Shown piece by piece: positions 6,488 to 14,686 of a stretch of 39,288 bases of DNA. Where the stretch lies: positions 1-39,288 of IMG/VR virus record IMGVR_UViG_3300011013_000032. One strand, 5' to 3'. Both the position numbers and the translations under genes were made by a program. Each line of letters starts with the position of its first letter. Positions within the stretch are counted from its first letter, which is position 1. Source of the DNA: a virus. The notes below the pieces were generated by a model, which worked only from the letters and a program-made list of their open reading frames with translations, had not been told where the DNA came from and searched no databases.

Positions 6488-6569
6488 GTCTAAAATTATT
6501 CTTATTATTGGTTGTTTATGTATTGTTATATTGATTTTGAATTTAATAAAGTTACTAATCCTAAATTAA
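6486..6569 (+). other. Possible 27-codon hydrophobic leader frame overlapping the polymerase start
   Basis: ATG 6486 follows AAAAGG at a workable spacing and encodes an almost wholly hydrophobic peptide (MSKIILIIGCLCIVILILNL and seven more residues) ending at TAA 6567-6569, in a different frame from the polymerase. It could modulate polymerase translation, or be a chance frame in AT-rich DNA. Confidence 0.2.
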
Positions 6570-8539
6570 ATCTCGTTTGTGCAGTTTTAACAATCCCAGA
6601 AAAAAACATACGACGTAATCACTGGCTTGATTCAGAAGATTCCAGAGAACTTTTAAAAAGAGATATTCTCCACTTGAGAGAGAAAGGTTACACCTTTGTC
6701 GCTTGGAACGTTATCTCCGAGGCCCGTTCTTTTATCTCACTTGGAATAGATCCCGTTAAGTGTTTATGGATTGATCTCTACTTAGAGTACCGTATGTTAA
6801 CTAATCACTGGGATGAATATATGTATGGCCCTCAACTAATAGACGGTCGTAAAGTCACCACGTCGAGGCCAAAAAGTAAGTATGAACAGACGGAGGAGGA
6901 GCGAAAGAAAACTAACTCCTCAAAGCCAAAACATAATCTCTTGGCCGCTACTTATAAGTTGCTTGGGGTAGTTAAAGATTCAGCTCATAAAAATAAAATG
7001 AGAGATCTGATTATATCTAATCCACCTATGTTTTCAGAGGATGAGAAAACCTCCATTTTAGATTACTGTTATGAGGACGTCGAGTTACTACCCGATCTCC
7101 ATAAAGCCATCGACAAAGCTTACATAAGGTCCGGTCTCAATAAGGTCTACATTAAAAACGAATTAGAAGATGACCAGCATGAAAGAGCGGAGTATGCTGC
7201 CAGGTCCGCTATTATGGAAACGAAAGGTTATCCAATAGACACGAAGGCCACTCAGAGGTTTATAGATAACGTGCCAAATATTCTTAAATCTTTGGCCGAA
7301 GATATTAACTCTCAAAACGTCCCTATTAAACCTTTCAAGTGGAATAAGAAGGACCAAAAATATTCAATGAAACAAAAGGTCCTCCAGGATGATTGGATCG
7401 CTCATTTACCACAGGCCAAAAGGTGGATGAAAACAGATACAGGAAAGTACTCTCTATCTCTAGAGGCCATTTCTCGTTTTTTTAATTTCACACACGATTA
7501 TCCTAGAGATAACTTAGGCGCTCAATTAGTTAGATATTTTAAAACAAGGCAATCTTTAAACGGATTTCTTCCAAAACCTAAGAAGAGTAAAAAGAAAAGT
7601 TTTCATGATTACGTTGGAGAGGACGGGAGAGTCCGGTCTTATATGGGTATCTTTGGAAGTCAAAGCTCAAGATCACAGCCGGCGGCCACTGGTTTTATTC
7701 CTTTAAAGGCCGCTTGGATGAGACGGTTTATTCTAGCTCCTCCAGGTAAAGCTATCTGCGGGATTGATTACGGATCACAGGAGTTTTTAATTTCTGCTTT
7801 AGTTTCTAAAGATGAAAATATGGTCGAGGCCTATAGGTCAGGAGATGTCTATCTCCACTTCGCAAAGTTGGCCGGTGCAGTTCCATTGGAAGGTACTAAG
7901 AAAGAGTATGCTAAAGAGAGAGATCTTTTTAAATCTACTACTCTCGGTATCTCCTACAATATGGGAGCTGAGTCTTTAGCAGTGAAACTGACAAATGATA
8001 CAGGTATCCCACAGACAGAAGCAGATGCTCAAAAACTGATACAAAAATTTCAAAAGGCCTACCCTAAGTTCAAAGATTGGAATCAAGATAATCTCTTGGA
8101 GTATATAAAAAACAATTACATGGCACTCCCAGATAAATGGATATTATGGGGAGATCAAGATAATTGGAGAAGTTGCAACAACTTTCCTATTCAGGGGAGA
8201 GGAGCAACGATAATGCGAAAGGCGGTTGCGTATGCACAGGACGAAGGATTGGATGTTATTTACACTTTACACGATGCTCTTTATATCGAGTATGATTCAG
8301 ATGACCTTAGGGCCGTGGATACTTTGGCACGGTCTATGCGAAGAGCCTTTGTGGATACTTTTGACGGTGACCCTGACGCTGACCTCATTCGTTTGGACGC
8401 CAATATCTGGGGTCGCAACTATACAGATGGGAAGGTCATTACTCCAGAAGGTATGGAAGTAAAACAACAAAAATATTATATAGACGGTAGAGCTATAAAT
8501 GATTACGAAAGATTTAAAAAATACTTCGAGGAGGAGTAA
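6518..8539 (+). CDS. Family A DNA polymerase with 3'-5' exonuclease domain
   Basis: About 673 residues. The N-terminus has exonuclease motif I (YIDFEF, Asp and Glu at about residues 6-8), a motif II-like AWNVISE near 67-75 and YCYEDVELL near 185. The palm has motif A GIDYGSQEF near 415, motif B (RDLFKSTTLGISYNMG) near 470 and motif C TLHDALYIEY near 583, where the usual HDE is HDA. It is the phage replicative polymerase. The start is uncertain: ATG 6518 lacks a good ribosome binding site (TTG 6512 is an alternative), and the best AAAAGG upstream is placed for an overlapping 27-codon frame at 6486. The stop overlaps the next ATG. Confidence 0.92.
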   Translation: MYCYIDFEFNKVTNPKLNLVCAVLTIPEKNIRRNHWLDSEDSRELLKRDILHLREKGYTFVAWNVISEARSFISLGIDPVKCLWIDLYLEYRMLTNHWDEYMYGPQLIDGRKVTTSRPKSKYEQTEEERKKTNSSKPKHNLLAATYKLLGVVKDSAHKNKMRDLIISNPPMFSEDEKTSILDYCYEDVELLPDLHKAIDKAYIRSGLNKVYIKNELEDDQHERAEYAARSAIMETKGYPIDTKATQRFIDNVPNILKSLAEDINSQNVPIKPFKWNKKDQKYSMKQKVLQDDWIAHLPQAKRWMKTDTGKYSLSLEAISRFFNFTHDYPRDNLGAQLVRYFKTRQSLNGFLPKPKKSKKKSFHDYVGEDGRVRSYMGIFGSQSSRSQPAATGFIPLKAAWMRRFILAPPGKAICGIDYGSQEFLISALVSKDENMVEAYRSGDVYLHFAKLAGAVPLEGTKKEYAKERDLFKSTTLGISYNMGAESLAVKLTNDTGIPQTEADAQKLIQKFQKAYPKFKDWNQDNLLEYIKNNYMALPDKWILWGDQDNWRSCNNFPIQGRGATIMRKAVAYAQDEGLDVIYTLHDALYIEYDSDDLRAVDTLARSMRRAFVDTFDGDPDADLIRLDANIWGRNYTDGKVITPEGMEVKQQKYYIDGRAINDYERFKKYFEEE

Positions 8540-8835
8540 TGCAGTTAACAGATAGTACGAGAATTGTAGCGTTATTAAACTCTATAAATGAAAGTTACAA
8601 AAGACATGACGTTAAAAGTTGGGGAGAGAAATTAAAGAAAGTACCTCCTGGCAATAAAAACTTGGCCAAGAAAATTAGAGAAGGAAACGTCATGCTTTTG
8701 GCCGACATTGAAGGAACGTGTGCAGTATCTCAGCTAAACGATTTTAGAGACTACACATTTTTAACCCACCTATACGCTTTGGCCCCAACTTTGGCCAAAG
8801 AGATAGATATATTAGATAAAATTATTAAGGAGTAA
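8539..8835 (+). CDS. Hypothetical protein coupled to the polymerase (98 aa)
   Basis: ATG 8539 overlaps the polymerase stop (TAATG) and has GAGGAGGAG just before it. The 98-residue product is helical and basic in the first half (SYKRHDVKSWGEKLKKVPPG) and Leu/Ala-rich later. No motif recognised. Its position between polymerase and the SSB-like gene suggests a replication accessory role. Confidence 0.65.
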   Translation: MQLTDSTRIVALLNSINESYKRHDVKSWGEKLKKVPPGNKNLAKKIREGNVMLLADIEGTCAVSQLNDFRDYTFLTHLYALAPTLAKEIDILDKIIKE

Positions 8836-8838
8836 ATT

Positions 8839-9189
8839 ATGGAATTTGAAAGCGTTAAACCAAGAGTAGAGTTTTTATTAAGAAAGAATCTTCCAGCACC
8901 TGGAAACGTTGTTGTAGAAGGTACTTTCAGCGGATCTCACGAAGGAAAACACGGGACTTACCATGCAATCAAAACTACAGAAGGATTGAAAGGATTGCCT
9001 GGGTCTAGAATTTTAGACGAAGCTTTTGAAGAAGTTTCTAAAGGTGAACAAGTTAGAGTTGTTTACAATGGGGAGGCTACTTCTCAAGCTGGAAATATGT
9101 ATCAGACTTTTGACGTCCAAGTTGCTAGAGAAACTCAACTTCCTTTACCTACTGTAGAGACAGAAGATGAAGAACTCAATTTGGATTAA
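8839..9189 (+). CDS. Putative single-stranded DNA-binding protein
   Basis: 116 residues with a beta-rich core (GNVVVEGTFSGSHEGKHG, then EQVRVVYNGEATS and MYQTFDVQVA) that would suit an OB fold, followed by a short acidic tail ending ETEDEELNLD. A beta-barrel plus an acidic tail with a terminal hydrophobic residue is the plan of SSB proteins, whose tail recruits partners. It lies between polymerase and nuclease genes and is followed by a strong hairpin, as often seen for abundant SSBs. AAGGAG before ATG 8839 is well placed. Family membership is inferred from shape and context, not from a clear motif. Confidence 0.5.
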   Translation: MEFESVKPRVEFLLRKNLPAPGNVVVEGTFSGSHEGKHGTYHAIKTTEGLKGLPGSRILDEAFEEVSKGEQVRVVYNGEATSQAGNMYQTFDVQVARETQLPLPTVETEDEELNLD

Positions 9190-9215
9190 TAGACTGTATT
9201 TAACAGTACTTATTT

Positions 9216-9250
9216 GTCTAGTCCTAGGGGCGGCCCTCCTAGAGCTAGAC
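9216..9250 (+). other. Strong stem-loop between SSB-like and nuclease genes
   Basis: Left arm 9216-9230 (GTCTAG..CTAGG) pairs with right arm 9235-9250 (CCTCCTAG..CTAGAC), about 13 pairs with two small irregularities. No T-run follows. It could partly stop transcription or protect the 3' end of the SSB-like message. A smaller ACTGT/ACAGT hairpin lies at 9193-9207. Confidence 0.55.
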
Positions 9251-9269
9251 CTTGCTTTGAAGGTTTTAA

Positions 9270-10130
9270 ATGAAAATTGATACTAGATTAAGTTACAGTA
9301 GTGCCACTTTACTATCAAACTGTAGTACGAAGTATTGGCATTACAAGGTTAATAAAACGTCAAAAGATGCCGACGTTACTGATGATTACGTCCACTTTAA
9401 TATCGGGAAAGCTTTTCATCAGGTTTTAGAAGATACTAACCATACCCAGGATAATATTAAACATAGAGTTAATATGTCATGTGATAGATACACGGTCCAC
9501 GAACATCAGGCCATGATCCACGCTATGGTTTTAAAATATTTAAAAGTACACGAAGCTTCTGGCCTAGAGTGTATTGGCTGCGAATTAGAAATTAACAACG
9601 ATATCTTCGTCGGTTTCATCGATGCTATTATGAAAGATGAGGACGGTAATTGGTGGATTGTCGACTTAAAGACTGCAGCCTTTGTTACTGACTTAACTTT
9701 CGCAAAACTAACAGCGGATACTCAGCTAAATCTATACGCTTCTTTTAAAGAAGATATCGCTAGCTATTATAAATTGGATCCAAATAAGTTTGCTGGAGCT
9801 AGGTATAGAGTTACTAAGAAGAGTAAACTGAAACAAAAAAAGACAGAAGAGTATAACGAGTTTGTAAAAAGGATCTATGACAATATAGAGTCATATGATG
9901 CTATCATCCCTGTAGAGTTAATGAAGCCAGAGGAGTTTTATAAAAAACATAAAAAACTTCACGACCTATCTATAGAACTAAGGACCGGAGAAGCTGCTCC
10001 AAGGCCTAACTTTAGTTATTGTGATGCTTTCTTCAAATCGTGTGAGTACTTCTCACAATGCCACGGCGGTAAAACTAAGACTGAGTCAGTGGACTCAATT
10101 GAAGTGTTAACTTGGGAGAAGTTGAAGTAG
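9270..10130 (+). CDS. PD-(D/E)XK nuclease, Cas4/RecB type
   Basis: 286 residues. N-terminal GKAFHQVLE (about 50), GFIDAI near 113 and VDLKTA near 130 give the D..(D)xK nuclease core; QLNLYA follows as the usual QxxxY motif. Cys 18 (LLSNCSTKYW) plus a C-terminal CDAFFKSCEYFSQC group match the one-plus-three Cys layout of the 4Fe-4S cluster in Cas4/AddB-type nucleases. It probably degrades or trims DNA ends during recombination with the neighbouring helicase and resolvase. AAGG precedes ATG 9270. Confidence 0.88.
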   Translation: MKIDTRLSYSSATLLSNCSTKYWHYKVNKTSKDADVTDDYVHFNIGKAFHQVLEDTNHTQDNIKHRVNMSCDRYTVHEHQAMIHAMVLKYLKVHEASGLECIGCELEINNDIFVGFIDAIMKDEDGNWWIVDLKTAAFVTDLTFAKLTADTQLNLYASFKEDIASYYKLDPNKFAGARYRVTKKSKLKQKKTEEYNEFVKRIYDNIESYDAIIPVELMKPEEFYKKHKKLHDLSIELRTGEAAPRPNFSYCDAFFKSCEYFSQCHGGKTKTESVDSIEVLTWEKLK

Positions 10131-11350
10131 TGTTTAATCTAACTAACATCACGTTAAAAGATTACCAGGTAGAAGGTGTCAATTATCTATTAAAACATCA
10201 GCACGCTGTACTAGGTGACGAAATGGGTCTTGGAAAGACAGTCCAAGCTTTGGCCGTTGCCTCGGCTAATCCAAGTCTTAAAACTCTGATCGTTGCTCCA
10301 GCTTATCTTATTCCTAATTGGAAACAAGAGATAGACAGGTTTTGTCCACATATTAACTATGAACTTGTCTCCTACTCTCCAATTACTTTGAGAAAAAAGA
10401 GACAGTTATTTGTCCAAACGGATATCGTCATCTTTGATGAGGTCCACTATTTAAAAAATCCTTCGGCCCAAAGGACTCAGGTAGTACATTCTTATATTGA
10501 GTCTCATCCACCAAAGTATTTACTTGGGCTAAGTGGGACTCCGATAAAGAATAGAGTTCCTGAGTGGTACTCTCTTATCTATCTTACTTGTTACGGATCA
10601 GCTCCAAACGGGCTCCAGATCCAGGACCAATGGTATTCAAACTATTATAAGTTTTGCCATAACTTTTCTAATGCTGTGAAGATAACTGTTAAAGGTCGGC
10701 CGGTGACTAAGTTCCTAGGAGCTAAGAACACTCACACTTTGAAGAATTTACTTAGAAGTAAGTATCTTAGACGGAAGGCCAAAGACGTCCTGGAACTTCC
10801 AGATCAAAACTATATCTATAGAGATCTTGGAGGAGACGACGGGGAGCTATTAGATGCCTGGGAGAACTTTGGTAATGGAGATAAAGAACTTATTCAAGTT
10901 AAAGTGGAAAACGCTCTATCTAAAGTTAAGTACACCATAGAGTACGCTAAAGGTTTAATGGAACAAGGTTACAAGGTTTTAATTTTTACAGATCATGTGA
11001 AGGTCGTTCAGGAAGTTAAAGAAAAAATTAAAGGAGCTTTAGGTATCACAGGGTCAACACCGTCCGACCAAAGAATGAAAATAGTTAATAAGTTTAATGA
11101 GACAGATGCCGGTTGTTTAGTCGGAACTATTGGAAGTATGTCCACAGGTTTTAATATGACCACTTGTAACCAAGTTATTTTCAATGATATTAGTTGGGTC
11201 CCAGCGGATAACCTCCAAGCTGAGAAACGAGTCCACAGAATAGGTCAAGATAAAAAGTGTTTTTATCATGTAATACTTTCTGGCCGCATGGATAAAATGA
11301 TCTTTGATAATGTAAAAGAAAAAATAAAAGTCTTGGAGGCCGTCACGTAA
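10130..11350 (+). CDS. SNF2-family DNA helicase/translocase
   Basis: A compact two-RecA-domain ATPase: motif I DEMGLGKT near residue 30, Ia LIVAPAYLIPNW, II DEVH, III LSGTPIKN, V with GTIGSMSTGFNMT, and VI EKRVHRIGQ. GTG 10130 is chosen because it overlaps the nuclease stop and sits 11 nt after GGGAG; the frame is open from TTG 10112. At about 406 residues it is only the motor. Such proteins in phages are linked to recombination-dependent replication or strand annealing. It overlaps the nuclease and is likely co-translated with it. Confidence 0.9.
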   Translation: MFNLTNITLKDYQVEGVNYLLKHQHAVLGDEMGLGKTVQALAVASANPSLKTLIVAPAYLIPNWKQEIDRFCPHINYELVSYSPITLRKKRQLFVQTDIVIFDEVHYLKNPSAQRTQVVHSYIESHPPKYLLGLSGTPIKNRVPEWYSLIYLTCYGSAPNGLQIQDQWYSNYYKFCHNFSNAVKITVKGRPVTKFLGAKNTHTLKNLLRSKYLRRKAKDVLELPDQNYIYRDLGGDDGELLDAWENFGNGDKELIQVKVENALSKVKYTIEYAKGLMEQGYKVLIFTDHVKVVQEVKEKIKGALGITGSTPSDQRMKIVNKFNETDAGCLVGTIGSMSTGFNMTTCNQVIFNDISWVPADNLQAEKRVHRIGQDKKCFYHVILSGRMDKMIFDNVKEKIKVLEAVT

Positions 11351-11367
11351 CCATAGTACAATTAACT

Positions 11368-11604
11368 ATGGAAACAAGATCTTTGATATTACATTTACAC
11401 AATAGAGTCGAAGAGTTACAGCAAGACATAGATAAAGCCATCCTTAGAAAATCCTCTAATAGCTACCTTCAATGGTTAGAAGATACTCATGATACTAATG
11501 TAAGAGTGTTACTTGACGCTATAGAGGTTTACAAGAGACAGAAGGAAGGACTAGAATTTATGGATGCCAGTTATAACACTTCCATTACGGGCCTTGTCTG
11601 TTAA
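11368..11604 (+). CDS. Hypothetical helical protein (78 aa)
   Basis: 78 residues, mostly one long helix (LHNRVEELQQDIDKAILRKS). No strong ribosome binding site is visible before ATG 11368. The 3' end overlaps the resolvase gene by 41 bp in another frame. Function unknown. Confidence 0.5.
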   Translation: METRSLILHLHNRVEELQQDIDKAILRKSSNSYLQWLEDTHDTNVRVLLDAIEVYKRQKEGLEFMDASYNTSITGLVC

Positions 11605-12028
11605 TCAGATTACTAAAGTAAACTATAAACAGAAACGAGTACACAAATCTACTGAGGCCTATGCTTTCAGGAAAGCTGTAAATGAATATCTAGATATTCA
11701 CGGTGACGAACTCAGACTCTTGGCTGAAAACTTCGTTGACCATAAACACTGTTTCATCGTAGACACCACTTTCTATTTTCCGGCCGATGACCTTCTCGCT
11801 AAACCTAGGCTCAAGAACGAGAAACGCCGTCTCTCTAATAGAGTCGGGGACACTGACAATTACTTGAAGTGGACGATTGATTGTATATGGGATTGGATAG
11901 GCGTTGACGACCGCTTTATAATTGACCATACGATTAAGAAAAGGCCTTCCATGGCCACAGGTAGCATCCATGCTGATATTCAAATGGTAGAGCTTTCTTC
12001 GATTTCAGAATACAGTCCTTTTTTATAA
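11564..12028 (+). CDS. rusA-like: RusA-like Holliday junction resolvase
   Basis: 154 residues with the RusA features: an N-terminal strand LPLRALSVNQ, then DTDNYLKWTIDCIWDWIG at about 96-113 and VDDRF near 112-116, carrying the three acidic residues that bind metal in RusA. It cuts four-way DNA junctions formed during phage replication before packaging. GAAGGAAGGA lies 14 nt upstream. It is the last rightward gene, and its stop codon abuts the stop of the leftward phosphoesterase. Confidence 0.85.
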   Translation: MPVITLPLRALSVNQITKVNYKQKRVHKSTEAYAFRKAVNEYLDIHGDELRLLAENFVDHKHCFIVDTTFYFPADDLLAKPRLKNEKRRLSNRVGDTDNYLKWTIDCIWDWIGVDDRFIIDHTIKKRPSMATGSIHADIQMVELSSISEYSPFL

Positions 12029-12847
12029 TTATACCCTATTTCCGTATTGATCTAAAATTTCATTGTCTTGCATCTGACAAATATTAACGAAGATGTGATC
12101 TCTTGTTCTATTTATAAAGCTGGCCCCTTTGGCCCAGTTGTTAATCCGGCCTCCCATATAGGATGGATCTAAGTTTGAGAGACACGGATTATTGTAGACC
12201 GTGCACGTAGGAGTACCCTTAAACGTCTGCATTGCTGCTTGATGAGTATGTCCGTATATAATAGACGTGTGTACATCATCAAAATGGCGTTTAAGGTGAG
12301 TTGTTCCACAATGTGTTCCATGCGTAATCTCCAAATTGGCCGATCTATTGGCCTTCATTAAAAAGTAATCGTTATAGTCTATAAAAGGGATGCCTCTCTT
12401 TTTTACGTGTAATCTGTACTCCAGGTCGAATGAAGGTCTATACATATGTGGAGTTTTATTTATAAACCCTGGTCTTGTGCAGCGTTCCTCATGGTTTCCT
12501 AGAGTAATGAAAATTTTATTGTAGTCGGTAACGTACTCTCCTAGTTTCTCTATCAGGTCATTGTACCAATCGATTTCTGCATCCATCTCTGGAATGAAGT
12601 GATCTTCAAAGGCTTGGGCCTTAAGTAAAGATTTAAACCGGCTATCATGTGTCGAGAGATAAGGTACGTCGATAATGTCACCATTTAAGATGATATTTCT
12701 TCTAACCTTTGGCACGTTCTTTTTGAACAGATCTAAGAACTTCTGGACACCTTTTATGTCGCAGTCGAAAGAGTGTAAATCACTAAACAAGAGATAACTT
12801 TCTGTTTTGCCAACGGAAGGTTTGTCGATGATTGTCCTTTTATCCAT
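12029..12847 (-). CDS. Calcineurin-like metallophosphoesterase
   Basis: 272 residues with all family metal-binding motifs: FSDLH (D23, H25), NGDIID (D57), GNHE (117-120), HGTH (176-179) and GHTH (199-202). It hydrolyses phosphoesters (nucleotide, nucleic acid or protein); the substrate cannot be told. It lies at the far end of the leftward unit, after lysis genes, and converges on the RusA gene with no spacer. There is no clear ribosome binding site before ATG 12,847, so it may use its own short or leaderless transcript. Confidence 0.9.
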   Translation of the reverse strand: MDKRTIIDKPSVGKTESYLLFSDLHSFDCDIKGVQKFLDLFKKNVPKVRRNIILNGDIIDVPYLSTHDSRFKSLLKAQAFEDHFIPEMDAEIDWYNDLIEKLGEYVTDYNKIFITLGNHEERCTRPGFINKTPHMYRPSFDLEYRLHVKKRGIPFIDYNDYFLMKANRSANLEITHGTHCGTTHLKRHFDDVHTSIIYGHTHQAAMQTFKGTPTCTVYNNPCLSNLDPSYMGGRINNWAKGASFINRTRDHIFVNICQMQDNEILDQYGNRV

Positions 12848-12890
12848 AATTTATTGTAACATTAATAGGAATATAAAAAAGGGGTTTAAG

Positions 12891-13070
12891 TTGGATAAAT
12901 TCACTCTGTTAAAAGGTTACGATAAGAAGATAGAAAAGATTCGATATCATATTCTAGAGATCCAAAAGATGCTAGATAAGTTGGAAGAAACTAAGCACGA
13001 TGATAAACAATATCTGAAAAGGGAGCTATTCTCTTTGGCCTGTAATTGTATCCATTACATTAAAGAGTAA
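12891..13070 (+). CDS. Small coiled-coil protein on the opposite strand to its neighbours
   Basis: A 59-residue frame from TTG 12,891 (after AAAAAAGGGG) encodes a basic coiled coil (YDKKIEKIRYHILEIQKMLD) followed by LACNCIHYIKE. It is divergent from the phosphoesterase and overlaps the 3' end of the leftward gene at 13,060-13,281 by 11 bp. Coding is supported by its coherent composition and because no leftward gene fills the space, but there is no homology evidence. Confidence 0.45.
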   Translation: MDKFTLLKGYDKKIEKIRYHILEIQKMLDKLEETKHDDKQYLKRELFSLACNCIHYIKE

Positions 13071-13281
13071 CTTTCTCTCTAAAATCTACCAGGACCACGG
13101 CCCCAGTTACCTGGTCGACGTGAATTATTTCCCAAAGAGCATCACAGTAAAAGCAGCGAAAGACGCCTTCCCACCTAGGAATGTCGACTAGCTCATGATC
13201 GCATTCACATTTAAGATCGGTTACGTTCTCTAAGCTCTCTAATCTTAGCACTGACTTCGTTTTGGATTTCGGCTGCTTCAT
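13060..13281 (-). CDS. Small zinc-ribbon protein
   Basis: 73 residues with CECDHEL and CFYCDALW separated by about 17 residues: a CxC-type and a CxxC-type knuckle forming a probable zinc ribbon. It overlaps the upstream gene by 71 bp. Function unknown; it lies beside the lysis cassette but has no membrane segment. Confidence 0.6.
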   Translation of the reverse strand: MKQPKSKTKSVLRLESLENVTDLKCECDHELVDIPRWEGVFRCFYCDALWEIIHVDQVTGAVVLVDFREKVTL

Positions 13282-13411
13282 TTTGCACCTGGGTTTCTTC
13301 TAGAAATTTATAAAAAGATTCTTTAAGTTTTTCATTCTTCTTAATTTGTTTCATTACTGGAGGTAATACTAGCTTCAATAATAACAGTATAACCTCTACA
13401 ATCATGGCCAT
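13211..13411 (-). CDS. Membrane-anchored coiled-coil protein, possible inner-membrane spanin
   Basis: 66 residues: an N-terminal membrane segment (MAMIVEVILLLLKLVLPPVM) and a charged coiled coil. This is the plan of inner-membrane spanins, and the next gene upstream encodes a lipoprotein, the usual partner. GGAG precedes the ATG by about 6 nt. A holin-like role is the alternative. Confidence 0.5.
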   Translation of the reverse strand: MAMIVEVILLLLKLVLPPVMKQIKKNEKLKESFYKFLEETQVQNEAAEIQNEVSAKIRELRERNRS

Positions 13412-13413
13412 AA

Positions 13414-14052
13414 TTACTCCAAAGGTATGCGCTCATACCCGAAAAAATAAACTACGCAGTACTTATGATCCGACCCCATGATGACCATATTAGAATTATC
13501 TTTAGGTACGATATAATCTACTGTGGAGTCAGTTATTGAATAGTCACCTTTAGAAACTTCGTCATCTTTGTCTTTATAAACTCTGACCTTAAGCCCTACT
13601 TTAGTCTGACAGATAACAGTATTACCTTTTAAGGTGGTTCCGTTACAAGCTACTCTACAATCTTTAGTGCCTTGTTCGTGTGTGAATAGGCCCCAGGAAT
13701 GTTCCCCCCGTTTCTCATCTAAAGCTGTAAAGTTCCATAAGGAACCACTTTCCAGGTCCACAGGTTTGTACTGGAGTTTGGCCTCGGTTTTAATTTTGCG
13801 AAGGCCTTTCTTTACGAAAGGTGCCTCGATGACTGATTCTCTGTGGGATGTTTTCATGAAAAGATGAGTAATCCTACCCTTAGACTTCACATGAAAATTA
13901 TAGATAGATCTGTTTTTGAAAACCCCAGTACCTGTAAAACATTGTCCTCCTGTACACACCTCCAGTTGTTTCTTGTACAAAAAACCAGGGGTGAGGGATG
14001 CACAGGAGACCAATGGAGTAAGTAGAAAAAGGATTAGAAATCTACTTACCAT
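13414..14052 (-). CDS. Secreted lipoprotein in the lysis region
   Basis: 212 residues. A signal peptide (hydrophobic LILFLLTPL) ends in a lipobox LVSC, giving a lipidated Cys at residue 17. The mature part is beta-rich with several Cys that could pair (VCTGGQCF, CRVACNG). Most o-spanins are shorter, so this may be a lipoprotein spanin variant or an outer-membrane exclusion protein. Its start overlaps the end of the 48-aa gene upstream by 11 bp. Confidence 0.7.
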   Translation of the reverse strand: MVSRFLILFLLTPLVSCASLTPGFLYKKQLEVCTGGQCFTGTGVFKNRSIYNFHVKSKGRITHLFMKTSHRESVIEAPFVKKGLRKIKTEAKLQYKPVDLESGSLWNFTALDEKRGEHSWGLFTHEQGTKDCRVACNGTTLKGNTVICQTKVGLKVRVYKDKDDEVSKGDYSITDSTVDYIVPKDNSNMVIMGSDHKYCVVYFFGYERIPLE

Positions 14053-14188
14053 TACCTGTTAATACTTTTAGAATGTTTTTAACTAGTTGGAAAACACTGT
14101 TAGACTCGATAGAATCTACTCCACTTAAAACTTCTGATAGTGCCCAAAGACAAGCTAAAACTACTGTTACTACTTCCATAGCTTCCAT
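14042..14188 (-). CDS. Small holin-like/lysis-associated protein (48 aa)
   Basis: ATG at 14,188 follows AAGGAG by 6-7 nt. The 48 residues (MEAMEVVTVVLACLWALSEV onwards) make one hydrophobic helix, then SNSVFQLVKNILKVL. I associate short phage proteins with a comparable ending with the gene next to the lysozyme. It overlaps the next gene (lipoprotein) in a different frame. Holin function is a reasoned guess from size and place. Confidence 0.55.
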   Translation of the reverse strand: MEAMEVVTVVLACLWALSEVLSGVDSIESNSVFQLVKNILKVLTGNGK

Positions 14189-14197
14189 GATTTCTCC

Positions 14198-14686
14198 TTA
14201 AATAGTTTCTTTTAAATATTGTACCCTACTTTTGACTTTATCAACATAGTGTTGATTTCTATACTTACCTGTGGAGGTCAGTTTATTTGAGCCTTGATTA
14301 TAGGCACTAATAGCATCGTCCTCTGATGAGTATTTGTCTAAGTAATTTTTAAAATGTTTAACTCCATATTCCAATCCAACTTTAGGACTGCAGAGTTCAA
14401 CTAGATGACCTTTGAAATCATACTCTCTGGCCACTGCTCCCATGACTTGCATGAGACCCCAGGAAGTTTTTTGTTGAGTCATTTCAGTTTGAATAGTCAC
14501 TCGGTTACTTTTAGCAAACGGCTCAGGGTCTATAGTCCACCGGTAATGTGGCTCGTACCTGGTAGCACAAGTCTCTCCAGAAGATTCCACAGAGACAATG
14601 GCCGCAATAACTAGTGGGTCGACTCCGTGAGTCGTAGCGACGTCGTTAATCAAATTTAATGGAAGCGATAGTAACCAAGTTTTCAT
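14198..14686 (-). CDS. SLT-type lytic transglycosylase (endolysin)
   Basis: 162 residues forming a soluble lytic transglycosylase domain: VESSGE with the catalytic Glu near residue 34, SWGLMQVMG, AISAYNQGS and a C-terminal YVDKVKSRV. It cleaves glycan strands of peptidoglycan for host lysis. The hydrophobic start (MKTWLLSLPLNLIN) might be a weak signal-arrest segment. The 5' end overlaps the 38-aa membrane gene. Confidence 0.88.
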   Translation of the reverse strand: MKTWLLSLPLNLINDVATTHGVDPLVIAAIVSVESSGETCATRYEPHYRWTIDPEPFAKSNRVTIQTEMTQQKTSWGLMQVMGAVAREYDFKGHLVELCSPKVGLEYGVKHFKNYLDKYSSEDDAISAYNQGSNKLTSTGKYRNQHYVDKVKSRVQYLKETI

